32,897 nucleotides of DNA from Planctomycetaceae bacterium (GTDB lineage Bacteria; Planctomycetota; Planctomycetia; Planctomycetales; Planctomycetaceae). Numbering within the stretch: the first letter of the stretch is position 1; the number at the start of each line of letters is the position of its first letter. The stretch spans positions 1 to 32,897 of the forward strand of contig OMIV01000273.1 in NCBI GenBank assembly GCA_900299185.1, written 5' to 3'. Shown one piece after another: positions 25,877 to 32,897 of this stretch. The notes under the pieces were generated by a model. The model did not search any database and had not been told where the DNA came from. It saw nothing but the letters and a program-made list of their open reading frames with translations. A program made the translations under genes and the position numbers.

Positions 25877-26857
25877 TCATCGCTCCATGTTCCGCTTGAT
25901 GTGATCGAGGACCAGCGGCAGATAGATGACTCCGGTGTAGTGGTCGGCGATCAGGCTGATGTGGTGTTGTTTGTCGAGCTGGGCTGCTTTCGCCAGCACG
26001 AGTCCATTTTCAAAGGGCACCACTTGATCGGCGAGTGCCGAGTACAGCCACGTGTGTTCGGGGCGTAGTCGATGTGCGATGCGAGTGGGCTCGACGACAT
26101 GTAAGAGTTGCTTCAGCTTCTCGCCTTCAATACCCGCCTCGCTGAGTTCGCGGCGGAATTGAGCGACCTCGCGTTTGCCAGTTTGCATCATGCCGAAGAG
26201 GTCGCCGCCAGCGAGCAAGATGAATGTCGAGTCGTAGCCGTGATCGACGGCTCCAACATTCGCGACTATGAAGCCGCCGAGGCTCGTGCCTTGCAGTCCA
26301 ATGTGATCGCTTTCGACCCAGGGCAGGGTGGTGACGGCATCGCGTGCTCGGCGGACATCAGCAATCGCTTGCCGCATGACGGAGCTGACTTGCGGACCGG
26401 TAGGCCGCTTCTGATCGCCTCGGCGGAGTCCGTAGTACGGCATCTGGACCATGAAAGCGTGCAAACCTCGTTCGCGAAGTCCCGACGCAAACAACTTGCC
26501 GACCGTCATGCCGCTGCCAGATTCATGCACAACGACGACGGCTCGAGCTTTCTTCGGTTGGCCCGACTTGTCCTTCGCCAACGAGCCTTCGATGACGACG
26601 ACATCGTTCTTGGTGTGACCGCTTGGCAGTGGTGAAGGGAATGTGATCCAGACATCGTGCGGTCCATTGGCTGGAGATGTTTGCGCCTTGAAGGAGCTCG
26701 GGTTCCAGCACAGGCCATCGAGGCAAGCACGAGCGTCGGCGTTGGGCTCTTCATCACGTTGAAGTGTGTCTTTCACTTCGTATTCGCGCGGAAGGTGAGT
26801 GAGTTCCAGCGATGGTTCAGCAAACGTCAGACACATCAGCACGAAGATGGCAGACAT
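25877..26857 (-). CDS. Secreted alpha/beta hydrolase
   Basis: This 326-residue protein has the alpha/beta hydrolase fold. The nucleophile elbow is GTSLGG, the likely acid is the Asp in SALADQVVPFENG, and the His is in DHYTG near the C-terminus. The core begins RAVVVVHESGSGM, the oxyanion-loop region. ATG at 26857 was chosen because AAAGGA lies 7 bases upstream on this strand, and translation from there gives a signal-like N-terminus (MSAIFVLMCLTFAEPS); an in-frame start 14 codons further up exists. It resembles the dienelactone hydrolase or acetyl-xylan-esterase-like group, but the substrate is not identifiable. It is divergent from the sulfatase gene, which suggests a role in carbohydrate-ester processing, though this is inferred from neighbours. 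Confidence 0.8.
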   Translation of the reverse strand: MSAIFVLMCLTFAEPSLELTHLPREYEVKDTLQRDEEPNADARACLDGLCWNPSSFKAQTSPANGPHDVWITFPSPLPSGHTKNDVVVIEGSLAKDKSGQPKKARAVVVVHESGSGMTVGKLFASGLRERGLHAFMVQMPYYGLRRGDQKRPTGPQVSSVMRQAIADVRRARDAVTTLPWVESDHIGLQGTSLGGFIVANVGAVDHGYDSTFILLAGGDLFGMMQTGKREVAQFRRELSEAGIEGEKLKQLLHVVEPTRIAHRLRPEHTWLYSALADQVVPFENGLVLAKAAQLDKQHHISLIADHYTGVIYLPLVLDHIKRNMER

Positions 26858-27011
26858 CAGGCGGTCCTTTCCCATGAGTCGACTATCGCAAACGATCAAT
26901 CCGCAAGTCGCCGGAGTTTGCTCGGTCGCTTACTCTGCCGCGACCGTGTTTTGTTCGGGATGTAACAACTCAATGTCACTTCGGTGACGAGCAACTTTTC
27001 TTCGAGGCCAC
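26858..27011. promoter_or_regulatory. Divergent promoter region, hydrolase / sulfatase
   Basis: The 154 bases between divergent starts must hold both promoters. I could not place -35/-10 boxes with confidence. GAGG at 27004-27007 is the likely sulfatase ribosome binding site. Confidence 0.4.
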
Positions 27012-28997
27012 ATGACGCTGAAACTCAAACTGCTGACGTCATTCATACTCTGTCTGCTGACGAGCTCGGTGTTGCTTGCTGCGGATCGCAAGCCCAACGT
27101 CATTGTGTTTCTGGTCGATGACATGGGGTGGATGGACTGCGGTGCGTACGGCTCGAAGTACTACGAGACTCCTAACATCGACCGCTTCGCAACGCGCGCG
27201 ATGCGATTCACCGACGCTTACGCTCAGCCGCTGTGTTCGCCGACTCGGTGTAGTCTGTTGACTGGCAAGTATTCGGCGAGGCACGGGATTACTTCCGCAA
27301 CCGGACATCAACCACCGCAGTCTGCGGACTTCAAGTTCTTGGCAGAGAGCGGACCGGCGAACCAACCGACGTTGGTACCTCAGAGCAAGAACTACATGGA
27401 GCCCGCGGAGTACACGCTGGCCGAAGCGCTGCGTGATGCTGGCTATCAGACGGCTCACATCGGCAAATGGCATCTCGGCTTAACTCAGCCGCATTGGCCG
27501 GAGCGGCAAGGATTCCAGTTCGCGTTTCATTGTCATCCCGATCCGGGACCGCCGGGCGGGTACTTCTCGCCCTATGGAGTGAGTCTTACAGGAACCGCCA
27601 GTGGCAAGAACAAGTTGGGGACAATTACCGACGGCCCGGACGGCGAATACATCGTCGATCGATTGGCGGATGAGGCCGTGAAGTTCATTGCTAGCAACAA
27701 TGGGCGACCGTTCTTCCTCAACTTGTGGAACTATGGAGTGCATGGTCCGTGGGGGCACAAGGTCGAGTACACGCAGGCGTTCGCATCGAAGAAGGATCCG
27801 CGCGGACTGCAGGGGAATCCGATCATGGCTTCGATGCTGAAGAGCGTCGATCAGTGCTTTGGTCGCATTGTCGATGAACTAGAGAAGCAAGGTCTCGCTG
27901 ATAACACCATCGTTGTTTTCAACTCGGACAATGGCGGGAACACTCACAGCAATACGGCCGAAGATGCCAAACGCGGTTCGGCGTCGGCACAACTCGCTGA
28001 CTGGCGGAAGTGGGCTGGTACTCAGCCACCAACGGTCAATGCGCCACTTCGAGACGGCAAAGGCACGCTTTACGAAGGCGGCACTCGTGTGCCGCTGATG
28101 TGGTCTTGGCCTGAGCGCATCAAACCCGGAACAACGAACGATGCGGTCGTGGCTCACATCGACCTCTACCCGACTTTGGTGGACCTCATAGGTTTACCAA
28201 AGCCTGCCGACGAGAAGTTTGACGGAGTCAGTTATTCGCGCGTGCTGAAGTCCGCAGGGAAACTCGAACGTCGTGCGCTCTTTAACTACTTCCCGCACGG
28301 TCCGAGTCCCGGTCGAGCTGGTGGTGTTTGGGTTCGCTCGGGCGATTGGAAATTGATTCGCTGGTTTGGATTGCTGAAGGACGAGGAACGATTCGAACTC
28401 TTCAACTTGAAGGCTGACTTGAGCGAGTCCAAGAACTTGGCTGCCACTGAAGTCGCACGAGTGAAAGAGTTAGATGGCTTGATCGACCAGTTCTTGATCG
28501 ACACTCACGCGATGTATCCGCGACCCAACCCGGCTTACAAGCCAGAACCGTCTAAGTCGACTGCTGCGACGAAGAAGAATGCGACTGACGATCCGCTTGA
28601 AGGCTGGAAGGCTCGACAGTGCGATGTCGTTGTGAAGGACGGAGTCTTGTCGATGACAAGCACGAATCGACCGGGCACTGCCTTCTTGGGCTATGGCATG
28701 GGCAAGCAAGCGGGACCGGTGGTTCTGAAGTTTCGGGCGCGGTGCACTGCTGGCGGCGAGGGCAAGGTGGAGTGGCTTGGCGATACGGCAGCCGGAGCGC
28801 AACCTCAGTCGGTGGCTTTCAAACTCGAAGCTGGTGAATGGCGAGAGGTCACGGTTGATGTTCCAGCCAAGGGCTTGCTCGGCATCACTCGTCTCTATCT
28901 GCCGGCCGGTGCGAAGCCCGTCGACGTTGATTGGATCGAAGTTCAAGGCAAAGGCGCGAATTCGAAGCCGGTCCGGTGGGACTTCGGTGCTCGGTGA
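27012..28997 (+). CDS. Secreted sulfatase (arylsulfatase type)
   Basis: This enzyme family hydrolyses sulfate esters, typically on polysaccharides or aryl compounds. A signal peptide (LKLLTSFILCLLTSSVLLA) targets it to the periplasm or outside. The metal-site start NVIVFLVDDMGW is followed by the sulfatase signature CSPTRCSLLTGKYSARHG, in which Cys75 would be converted to formylglycine. Conserved IGKWHLGL and the metal-binding FNSDNGG follow. The catalytic domain ends near residue 500. Residues about 520-661 form an extra beta-rich domain (starting near DPLEGWKARQCDVVVKDG) that resembles a carbohydrate-binding or lamin-G-like module but is not clearly assigned. No maturase gene is in the window. 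Length of 661 residues exceeds a plain sulfatase because of this domain. Confidence 0.93.
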   Translation: MTLKLKLLTSFILCLLTSSVLLAADRKPNVIVFLVDDMGWMDCGAYGSKYYETPNIDRFATRAMRFTDAYAQPLCSPTRCSLLTGKYSARHGITSATGHQPPQSADFKFLAESGPANQPTLVPQSKNYMEPAEYTLAEALRDAGYQTAHIGKWHLGLTQPHWPERQGFQFAFHCHPDPGPPGGYFSPYGVSLTGTASGKNKLGTITDGPDGEYIVDRLADEAVKFIASNNGRPFFLNLWNYGVHGPWGHKVEYTQAFASKKDPRGLQGNPIMASMLKSVDQCFGRIVDELEKQGLADNTIVVFNSDNGGNTHSNTAEDAKRGSASAQLADWRKWAGTQPPTVNAPLRDGKGTLYEGGTRVPLMWSWPERIKPGTTNDAVVAHIDLYPTLVDLIGLPKPADEKFDGVSYSRVLKSAGKLERRALFNYFPHGPSPGRAGGVWVRSGDWKLIRWFGLLKDEERFELFNLKADLSESKNLAATEVARVKELDGLIDQFLIDTHAMYPRPNPAYKPEPSKSTAATKKNATDDPLEGWKARQCDVVVKDGVLSMTSTNRPGTAFLGYGMGKQAGPVVLKFRARCTAGGEGKVEWLGDTAAGAQPQSVAFKLEAGEWREVTVDVPAKGLLGITRLYLPAGAKPVDVDWIEVQGKGANSKPVRWDFGAR

Positions 28998-29014
28998 AAC
29001 CACCGCGAAACAAA

Positions 29015-29058
29015 AGCGGCGAGTGGTTCATGCTTTCGCACATGAGCCACTCGCCGCT
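29015..29058 (-). terminator. Terminator between convergent sulfatase and TIM-barrel gene
   Basis: AGCGGCGAGTGGTTCATG (29015-29032) pairs with 29041-29058, with one T-G pair in 18 and an 8-base loop. On the minus strand it is followed by TTTTGTTT, so it is a good terminator for the minus-strand genes, and it probably also stops sulfatase transcripts. Confidence 0.85.
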
Positions 29059-29090
29059 GGAGATGTGAGCCGCGAACCGAGTTCAGTTTC

Positions 29091-30062
29091 TTACGACAAA
29101 CCGAATGCCTTCTGCATTTGCTTGCGGACGATCGTGAGTCGTTCGAGTCCGCCGCCACCGACTTCGGCTGTGGTCCAACCGCTGAAGCCGATCTCGTCGA
29201 GTCCCTTTTGGACTTCGCCCCATGGTAGATCGTCGTCCTCTGAGGTGATGTCGACAAACTTGTTCTTCGCGCGACTGAAGCCTTTCACGTCGAGCTTCAC
29301 GGCGCGACGACCAAAGGCATTGAGCCATGCTCGAGGCTGGCCGTACTTCCAATGGTTGCCGATGTCGTAATACATGCCGACCCAATTGCTGTTGAAGCTG
29401 TCGACAAACTTGATGAAGCGATCGGGCATTTGCTCTGGCGGCTTGTCGTGGTCGTAGTGCATCTGGTTCCATACGTTTTCGAAGAGAATCATCTGCCCGA
29501 GCGATGAAGCGAGTGGCAGCATCTTCTTGATCTCAACGCGAGCACGTTCTTCGATCTCGGCTTCTGGTCCATCGCCGCCACGCCCGATGACGATCAGCAC
29601 CCCGCTGCCACCGGCCGCATGCGAGACTCGCAAGCAATGCTCGATGTTGGCTCGGCCCTGATTGCGTTCTTCTTCTTTGGCACTGGTGAGACGCTGGCCC
29701 CAGTGAGCGTGATTGATGGCGTTATGCACGAACACGCCGGACTCGCGGACGGCATCGCGAGCTTGCTCGGGCGTGAAAGAGCCCGCTTCATCGAAGTCGA
29801 CTCCGTCGAAGCCTGCCGAACCTGCGAGCTTCAGCCGCTCGGTCAGCGTGAAGTCCTTACCCTCGGGAGACTTCTTCGCGATCATCGTGAGCTTGCACGA
29901 CAGCAGAATCCGCTTATCGACGGGCGGACGAATGATGCTCGACGCCGCCGGCTTATCTTGAGCTTGCCCTGTAAGAGTTGTTCCTGCTGCGACAGCCGCT
30001 GCTCCGGCGGCCAAGAACGACCGGCGGTTAACTCCTGAAATCTCCGCACGCGCGTCTGACAT
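29091..30062 (-). CDS. Tat-exported sugar phosphate isomerase/epimerase-like TIM barrel
   Basis: This 323-residue protein belongs to the xylose-isomerase-like TIM-barrel superfamily (AP endonuclease 2 fold). The N-terminus has a twin-arginine signal (NRRSFLAAGAAAVAAG), so it is exported folded. The barrel begins near LSCKLTMIAKK. Visible motifs include FDGVDFDEAG, a strand with HNAINHAHWGQ, VLIVIGRGGDGP, ENVWNQMHYDHDKPPEQ, YYDIGNHWKYGQP and GWTTAEVGGGG. These supply the His, Glu and Asp residues expected to bind a divalent metal. AGGAG lies 8 bases upstream of the start. It is downstream of the Mo-enzyme gene on the same strand (67-base gap). The substrate is unknown. Confidence 0.85.
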   Translation of the reverse strand: MSDARAEISGVNRRSFLAAGAAAVAAGTTLTGQAQDKPAASSIIRPPVDKRILLSCKLTMIAKKSPEGKDFTLTERLKLAGSAGFDGVDFDEAGSFTPEQARDAVRESGVFVHNAINHAHWGQRLTSAKEEERNQGRANIEHCLRVSHAAGGSGVLIVIGRGGDGPEAEIEERARVEIKKMLPLASSLGQMILFENVWNQMHYDHDKPPEQMPDRFIKFVDSFNSNWVGMYYDIGNHWKYGQPRAWLNAFGRRAVKLDVKGFSRAKNKFVDITSEDDDLPWGEVQKGLDEIGFSGWTTAEVGGGGLERLTIVRKQMQKAFGLS

Positions 30063-30129
30063 TGTTGAAACTCCTGATTGCGTGATGACAAAACCAAAGA
30101 CCCCTCCGACGCAGCCTATCGAGCCGACG

Positions 30130-31401
30130 TTACTCCTTCACTGTCAGCAGCACCGACTCAATCTTGGCGTGCCCCGACTTCTGGAACGGTCGCGGCATCG
30201 GCTGAGCCTGACCTTTCTCGTCGATGGTGCGGCAACGCAGCGTGTATTCGCCGGCAGGTAACCCTGGCAACGCGGCTGCCCAGTGCGCGTTGGTCAGTCG
30301 CATGGGCCAATGCTTAGGACGACCGTTGGCATCGAAGCCGTGCGCTCCCGCCAGAATCTTGGCGTCATTAAGTCCCGACCATTGAGTCGGCGCTGGCAGT
30401 AGATCGGCATCAACCCACGGTGCCTTCAGATAGTGCGGGTCATTCTCGGGACGAGGCATGGCATTGGACTCGATCGAAACTTGCACCTTCGACAGTCCCG
30501 AGATGCCAACCTGCGCATAGCCCGAGACTCGAATGGGTTCATTGGAGTTGATCGCGCTGGGCACTGCCAACGTTGCTGCGAATGTCTTGAGCGGACTGTC
30601 GACGTCGTTGTTCTGCTCGCCGTAGGTGTCGTTGGCATAGAACAGATTCGTCAGCACGACATGAGTCAGCCATTTGATCGACTTAAACCCATAGGCTTCG
30701 GGAACAACGATCCTCACTGGCCCGCCGCGTTCGGCGTCAAGCCACTCGCCGTTGAGCTTGTAACAAAGAATAACCGGCGGCAGGTCATACGGATCTTCTA
30801 AGACGCGGCCGATCGGCAGCGAGCTGCGAAACATCTGCTTGGGATCATCGTTGTGATAGCCGTAGTAGAAGACGCGGCGCAGGTTCTCGCGCGGCTGAGT
30901 CAACCAAACGACTTCGCGCAGCGGCACGCCTTCCCACAAGCCCATGCCTAACGGACAGCCGAGGTTCAGGCACGTCATCACTTTGGGAAAGCGAACCGCA
31001 TGCTTTTCAGCAAGCTTCATCAACGCCTCGAAGTCGAATGCCGTCCCATCCACTTTCGTCAGTGGCTTGCCAAGTCGAGCGGGATGATCGGGATCAGAGA
31101 TGACTTCGAGCTTCCAGGTATCGCGAGTCATGCCGACTTCGCGCTTCTTCTCTTCAGGCAACAAGTGCGGCACTGGCTTCCCTCGCGACACATCTCGGAA
31201 GTCCGCCACCGGTGTGAAGTAGGGATCGGGCTTGGCGCCGGCCTTATCGGGCTTGGTTCGCGGCTTGGGTTTGTCGGCGGTCTCTTGAGCATCGGCCTGC
31301 TGATTGATGAGCGTGGTCGCCAGAGTCCCGGCCATCCCGAGCCCCAAGAAATGACGACGCGTGAGTTCCAGATGCTCGGCGATGAAAGTGGTCTGGGGCA
31401 T
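30130..31401 (-). CDS. Tat-exported sulfite-oxidase-family molybdopterin oxidoreductase
   Basis: This 423-residue protein has a twin-arginine signal (TRRHFLGLGMAGTLATTL) followed by a Pro/Lys-rich linker. The sulfite-oxidase-type molybdopterin domain starts near GMTRDTWKLEVI. Its cofactor region is VMTCLNLGCPLGMGLWEGVPLREV, where a Cys is the likely Mo ligand and WEGVPL is family-typical. GGPVRIVVPEAYGFKSIKWL is the second signature. The C-terminal Ig-like part (about 290-423), with RVSGYAQVGISGLSKVQVSI, matches the Mo-co dimerisation domain. GAGG precedes the start. No cytochrome or heme partner gene is adjacent. Substrate and electron acceptor are not predictable. It probably shares a transcript with the TIM-barrel gene. 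Confidence 0.85.
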   Translation of the reverse strand: MPQTTFIAEHLELTRRHFLGLGMAGTLATTLINQQADAQETADKPKPRTKPDKAGAKPDPYFTPVADFRDVSRGKPVPHLLPEEKKREVGMTRDTWKLEVISDPDHPARLGKPLTKVDGTAFDFEALMKLAEKHAVRFPKVMTCLNLGCPLGMGLWEGVPLREVVWLTQPRENLRRVFYYGYHNDDPKQMFRSSLPIGRVLEDPYDLPPVILCYKLNGEWLDAERGGPVRIVVPEAYGFKSIKWLTHVVLTNLFYANDTYGEQNNDVDSPLKTFAATLAVPSAINSNEPIRVSGYAQVGISGLSKVQVSIESNAMPRPENDPHYLKAPWVDADLLPAPTQWSGLNDAKILAGAHGFDANGRPKHWPMRLTNAHWAAALPGLPAGEYTLRCRTIDEKGQAQPMPRPFQKSGHAKIESVLLTVKE

Positions 31402-31458
31402 AGCATGGCCTCAAGGAGTGCGATGGAATGGAACGCCATTGGGCGAAGCGTTGGAAGA

Positions 31459-31480
31459 GTGCCACACCTGCTCGTGGCAC
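31459..31480 (-). terminator. Hairpin between HNH gene and Mo-oxidoreductase gene
   Basis: GTGCCAC (31459-31465) pairs perfectly with GTGGCAC (31474-31480) over an 8-base loop. On the minus strand the stem is followed by TCTTCC. It lies just after the HNH stop, so it may be a weak terminator separating the two minus-strand units, or one more dispersed palindrome. Confidence 0.45.
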
Positions 31481-31495
31481 AAGTATGTTGCGAGT

Positions 31496-31932
31496 TCACG
31501 TTTGTGATTCGTTTTGGCGATCACTTGTCTCCCGACTTTGAGAGAGCCGTTGGCGTCGAATGGCGACGACTTTCGGGCGATTGAGTTGCAAGAGATGTTC
31601 GGTCACTCGACCGACCGCAGTTTTCGGAACGACGACGCCGTTGCTCCTTTCGAAATGCTCGTCCCACTGATTGCGACGAGGGTGAAAGAGCCGGGCGATC
31701 TGACCTGTTTCCGGATCAATTGAAGAAAGGTCCGTCCCCTTGAGGCGATTGCATTCAAAACAACTGCAGGCCAAGTTTGACTCAATGGTTGGGCCTTGAT
31801 GTTTGATCGAAATGTGTGATCCGGCTCAAACGGAAAGTACGCCTCTGCTTCGGGCAATCGGCAGTACTCGCAACGAAATGCGGCGCGTTCGCGGATGAAG
31901 TTTCGCAAGGTGACGGGAATGTATTCCGACAT
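31496..31932 (-). pseudogene. HNH endonuclease gene split by a frameshift
   Basis: Two overlapping minus-strand frames together make one HNH protein. The first gives residues 1-39, including RCEYCRLPE and PFEPDH. The second continues ISIKHQGPTIESNLA, then CFECNRLKGTDL and SIDPETGQIARLFHPR. Joined, they give about 144 residues with both CxxC zinc pairs and the D-H/N/C-F-E-C-N-R pattern of small HNH nucleases. The break is at 31814-31818, where CACAC stands in place of CAC, an apparent 2-bp AC duplication immediately at the catalytic His39. As written, translation runs out of frame to about residue 109 and lacks the nuclease core. Possible causes are a true null mutation, slippage or a sequence error. 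It starts 14 bases after the small upstream gene. Confidence 0.85.
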
Positions 31933-31946
31933 CTTAGCTTCGCTCC

Positions 31947-32177
31947 TTACATCCGCGCCTTGAGCATGCGGACGAAAAGCTCGGCACGTCCAAAGTCATC
32001 TAGCTCCTCTCGCTCTTCGTCCGTGAGTTCTCCCGCGTTCGACTTCCAAAGTAGTTCGCGTGCGCGATCTTGAATCTCAACCGATGGTCGAAACGCGAGG
32101 ACTTCGTCACGAGTCGGAAAGGACGCCACAAACTCTGCGATCTCTTCAAATACTTGGGGATGAGTTGCGATCGACAT
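31947..32177 (-). CDS. Small acidic protein paired with the HNH nuclease gene
   Basis: This 76-residue protein has a good binding site (GGAGG) upstream of the ATG. The sequence includes EIAEFVASFPTRDEVLAFRPS and a charged C-terminal part, GELTDEEREELDDFGRAELF, ending RMLKAR. Proteins of this kind occur next to small HNH nucleases in cyanobacteria and planctomycetes, which I recall as a recurring gene pair. The gene ends 14 bases before the HNH start, so they are almost certainly co-transcribed. The order (small protein first) and sizes resemble toxin-antitoxin operons, but an antitoxin role is not shown. No DNA-binding motif is obvious. Confidence 0.75.
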   Translation of the reverse strand: MSIATHPQVFEEIAEFVASFPTRDEVLAFRPSVEIQDRARELLWKSNAGELTDEEREELDDFGRAELFVRMLKARM

Positions 32178-32430
32178 ACCTGCCTCCGAATCAAGTTGCT
32201 GATGCAGTCCTGGCGTTGAGGAGCGGACATTAACCGAGGGCGATTCTCACGTCTTCAATTTCATGGACTCTGTTGACCGTCATGCCCTAACCGCGTGCTT
32301 GAGAGTCAAGCTACGGCTACTCGGATAGGCTCCTTGGGGACAGTCGAAGGTCAGTTTCTCGCTGGTATCCCGAACTGGGAAGTCGTTTCTCGACTGATCC
32401 TTACCGGCGGAACTGGTTATGAAGTCGCGG

Positions 32431-32883
32431 TTATTGAGGCTTCAAGTCGAAGCTGGCGGGCGTGAGTTTCTTTTCTGCCCAGACTGCGTCAGGAATGGCT
32501 CCGGTTGGCGAGGGCTGGTAGTCGTCCACGAAATTGACATTGGACTTAGTCGGGATGTCGGACTCGTGTCCCGTCAGCGACAGCATGGCGTTGACCATTA
32601 AGCGACGCAGATCTTCGCTGAGCCAATCAACTGAAGCTCCGGCGGTGGTCGTGAACGATCGGCCCTGCTTGCCAGATGGGGCGGTGTAATTCTTAAACCA
32701 TGCGAACGGCATGCGTTTGTCTTTGCGATTGTCGGTGACTGGCGGATCGGTTGGCTGCAAGCCGGACAACACTTGGCCGTGAAAAAGCACGACCTCATTG
32801 GGAGTCAGCCGCTCGACCGAGTTCACGTCGGTATGCACGAAGATTTGCGGTGCGACTCCTCGCAACACCGGGTGGTTGCTGTG
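32431..32883 (-). CDS. ThuA-like domain protein, 5' truncated at contig end
   Basis: Only the C-terminal part is present. The frame is open upstream of the GTG at 32866-32868 through HSNHPVLRGV, which fits the HPIxxG motif of ThuA (trehalose-utilisation) domains, so the true start lies beyond the adapter boundary. Further matches are VVLFHGQVL, RMPFAWFKNY, GKQGRSFTTTAGASVDWLSEDLRRLMVNAMLSLTG, the usual end of ThuA-like glutamine-amidotransferase folds. In planctomycetes such domains are often secreted and linked to sugar metabolism, consistent with the nearby sulfatase and TIM-barrel genes, but the function is unknown. About 150 residues remain here. Confidence 0.75.
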   Translation of the reverse strand, partial: HSNHPVLRGVAPQIFVHTDVNSVERLTPNEVVLFHGQVLSGLQPTDPPVTDNRKDKRMPFAWFKNYTAPSGKQGRSFTTTAGASVDWLSEDLRRLMVNAMLSLTGHESDIPTKSNVNFVDDYQPSPTGAIPDAVWAEKKLTPASFDLKPQ

Positions 32884-32897
32884 CTGTCTCTTATACA
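32884..32897. other. Tn5 mosaic-end / Nextera adapter remnant at contig end
   Basis: The last 14 bases, CTGTCTCTTATACA, are identical to the first 14 of the 19-base Tn5 mosaic end used in Nextera libraries. The ThuA frame stays coherent up to 32883 and then enters this sequence. It is most simply read as untrimmed adapter, not genome. Confidence 0.9.

Overview
The window reads as a piece of a planctomycete genome (order Planctomycetales is likely; no rRNA is present to refine this). The evidence is the gene content: a secreted sulfatase, Tat-exported sugar-isomerase-like and sulfite-oxidase-like enzymes, an ECF sigma factor next to a giant FecR-VIT protein, and a vWA/CARDB membrane protein. 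Dispersed palindromic repeats that planctomycetes often translate in frame (peptides such as GFQPVS, AFRSAK, RAGSPSY) point the same way. The last 14 bases match the Tn5 mosaic-end/Nextera adapter, so the right edge is an assembly end rather than genome.

Layout: 2-1723, 3' part of a vWA/CARDB/GATase-like membrane protein (+). 1921-10456, ECF sigma factor followed by a 2630-residue membrane-anchored FecR-VIT-vWA-STN-TPR-like protein (+). 10493-11905, aminodeoxychorismate synthase component I (-). 12589-15333, pyruvate phosphate dikinase (+). 15452-16597, DUF1963-like protein (+). 16847-18184, GT4 glycosyltransferase (+). 18539-19810, secreted helical protein of unknown function (+). 19936-21603, phosphoglycerate dehydrogenase SerA (-). 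22079-24097, membrane-anchored coiled-coil protein and a rhomboid protease (+). 24356-25684, histidyl-tRNA synthetase (+). 25877-26857, secreted alpha/beta hydrolase (-). 27012-28997, sulfatase (+). 29091-31401, Tat-exported TIM-barrel protein and molybdopterin oxidoreductase (-). 31496-32177, a small acidic protein and a frameshifted HNH endonuclease (-). 32431-32883, C-terminal end of a ThuA-like protein (-).

Housekeeping metabolism (ppdK, serA, pabB, hisS) is interleaved with accessory cell-envelope and carbohydrate genes. The sigma factor and giant protein look like one signalling unit. The sulfatase, TIM-barrel, Mo-enzyme, hydrolase and ThuA genes suggest periplasmic breakdown of sulfated or modified carbohydrates. 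Hairpin terminators sit at most convergent gene ends.

The most unusual feature is the giant gene at 2564-10456. At least five palindromic repeat units or pairs, one degraded half-copy and two 9-bp-period minisatellites are embedded in its reading frame, mostly between recognisable domains. The second is a small-protein/HNH pair in which the HNH gene is broken by an apparent 2-bp AC duplication beside its catalytic histidine. No tRNA, rRNA, CRISPR array or transposase gene was found.
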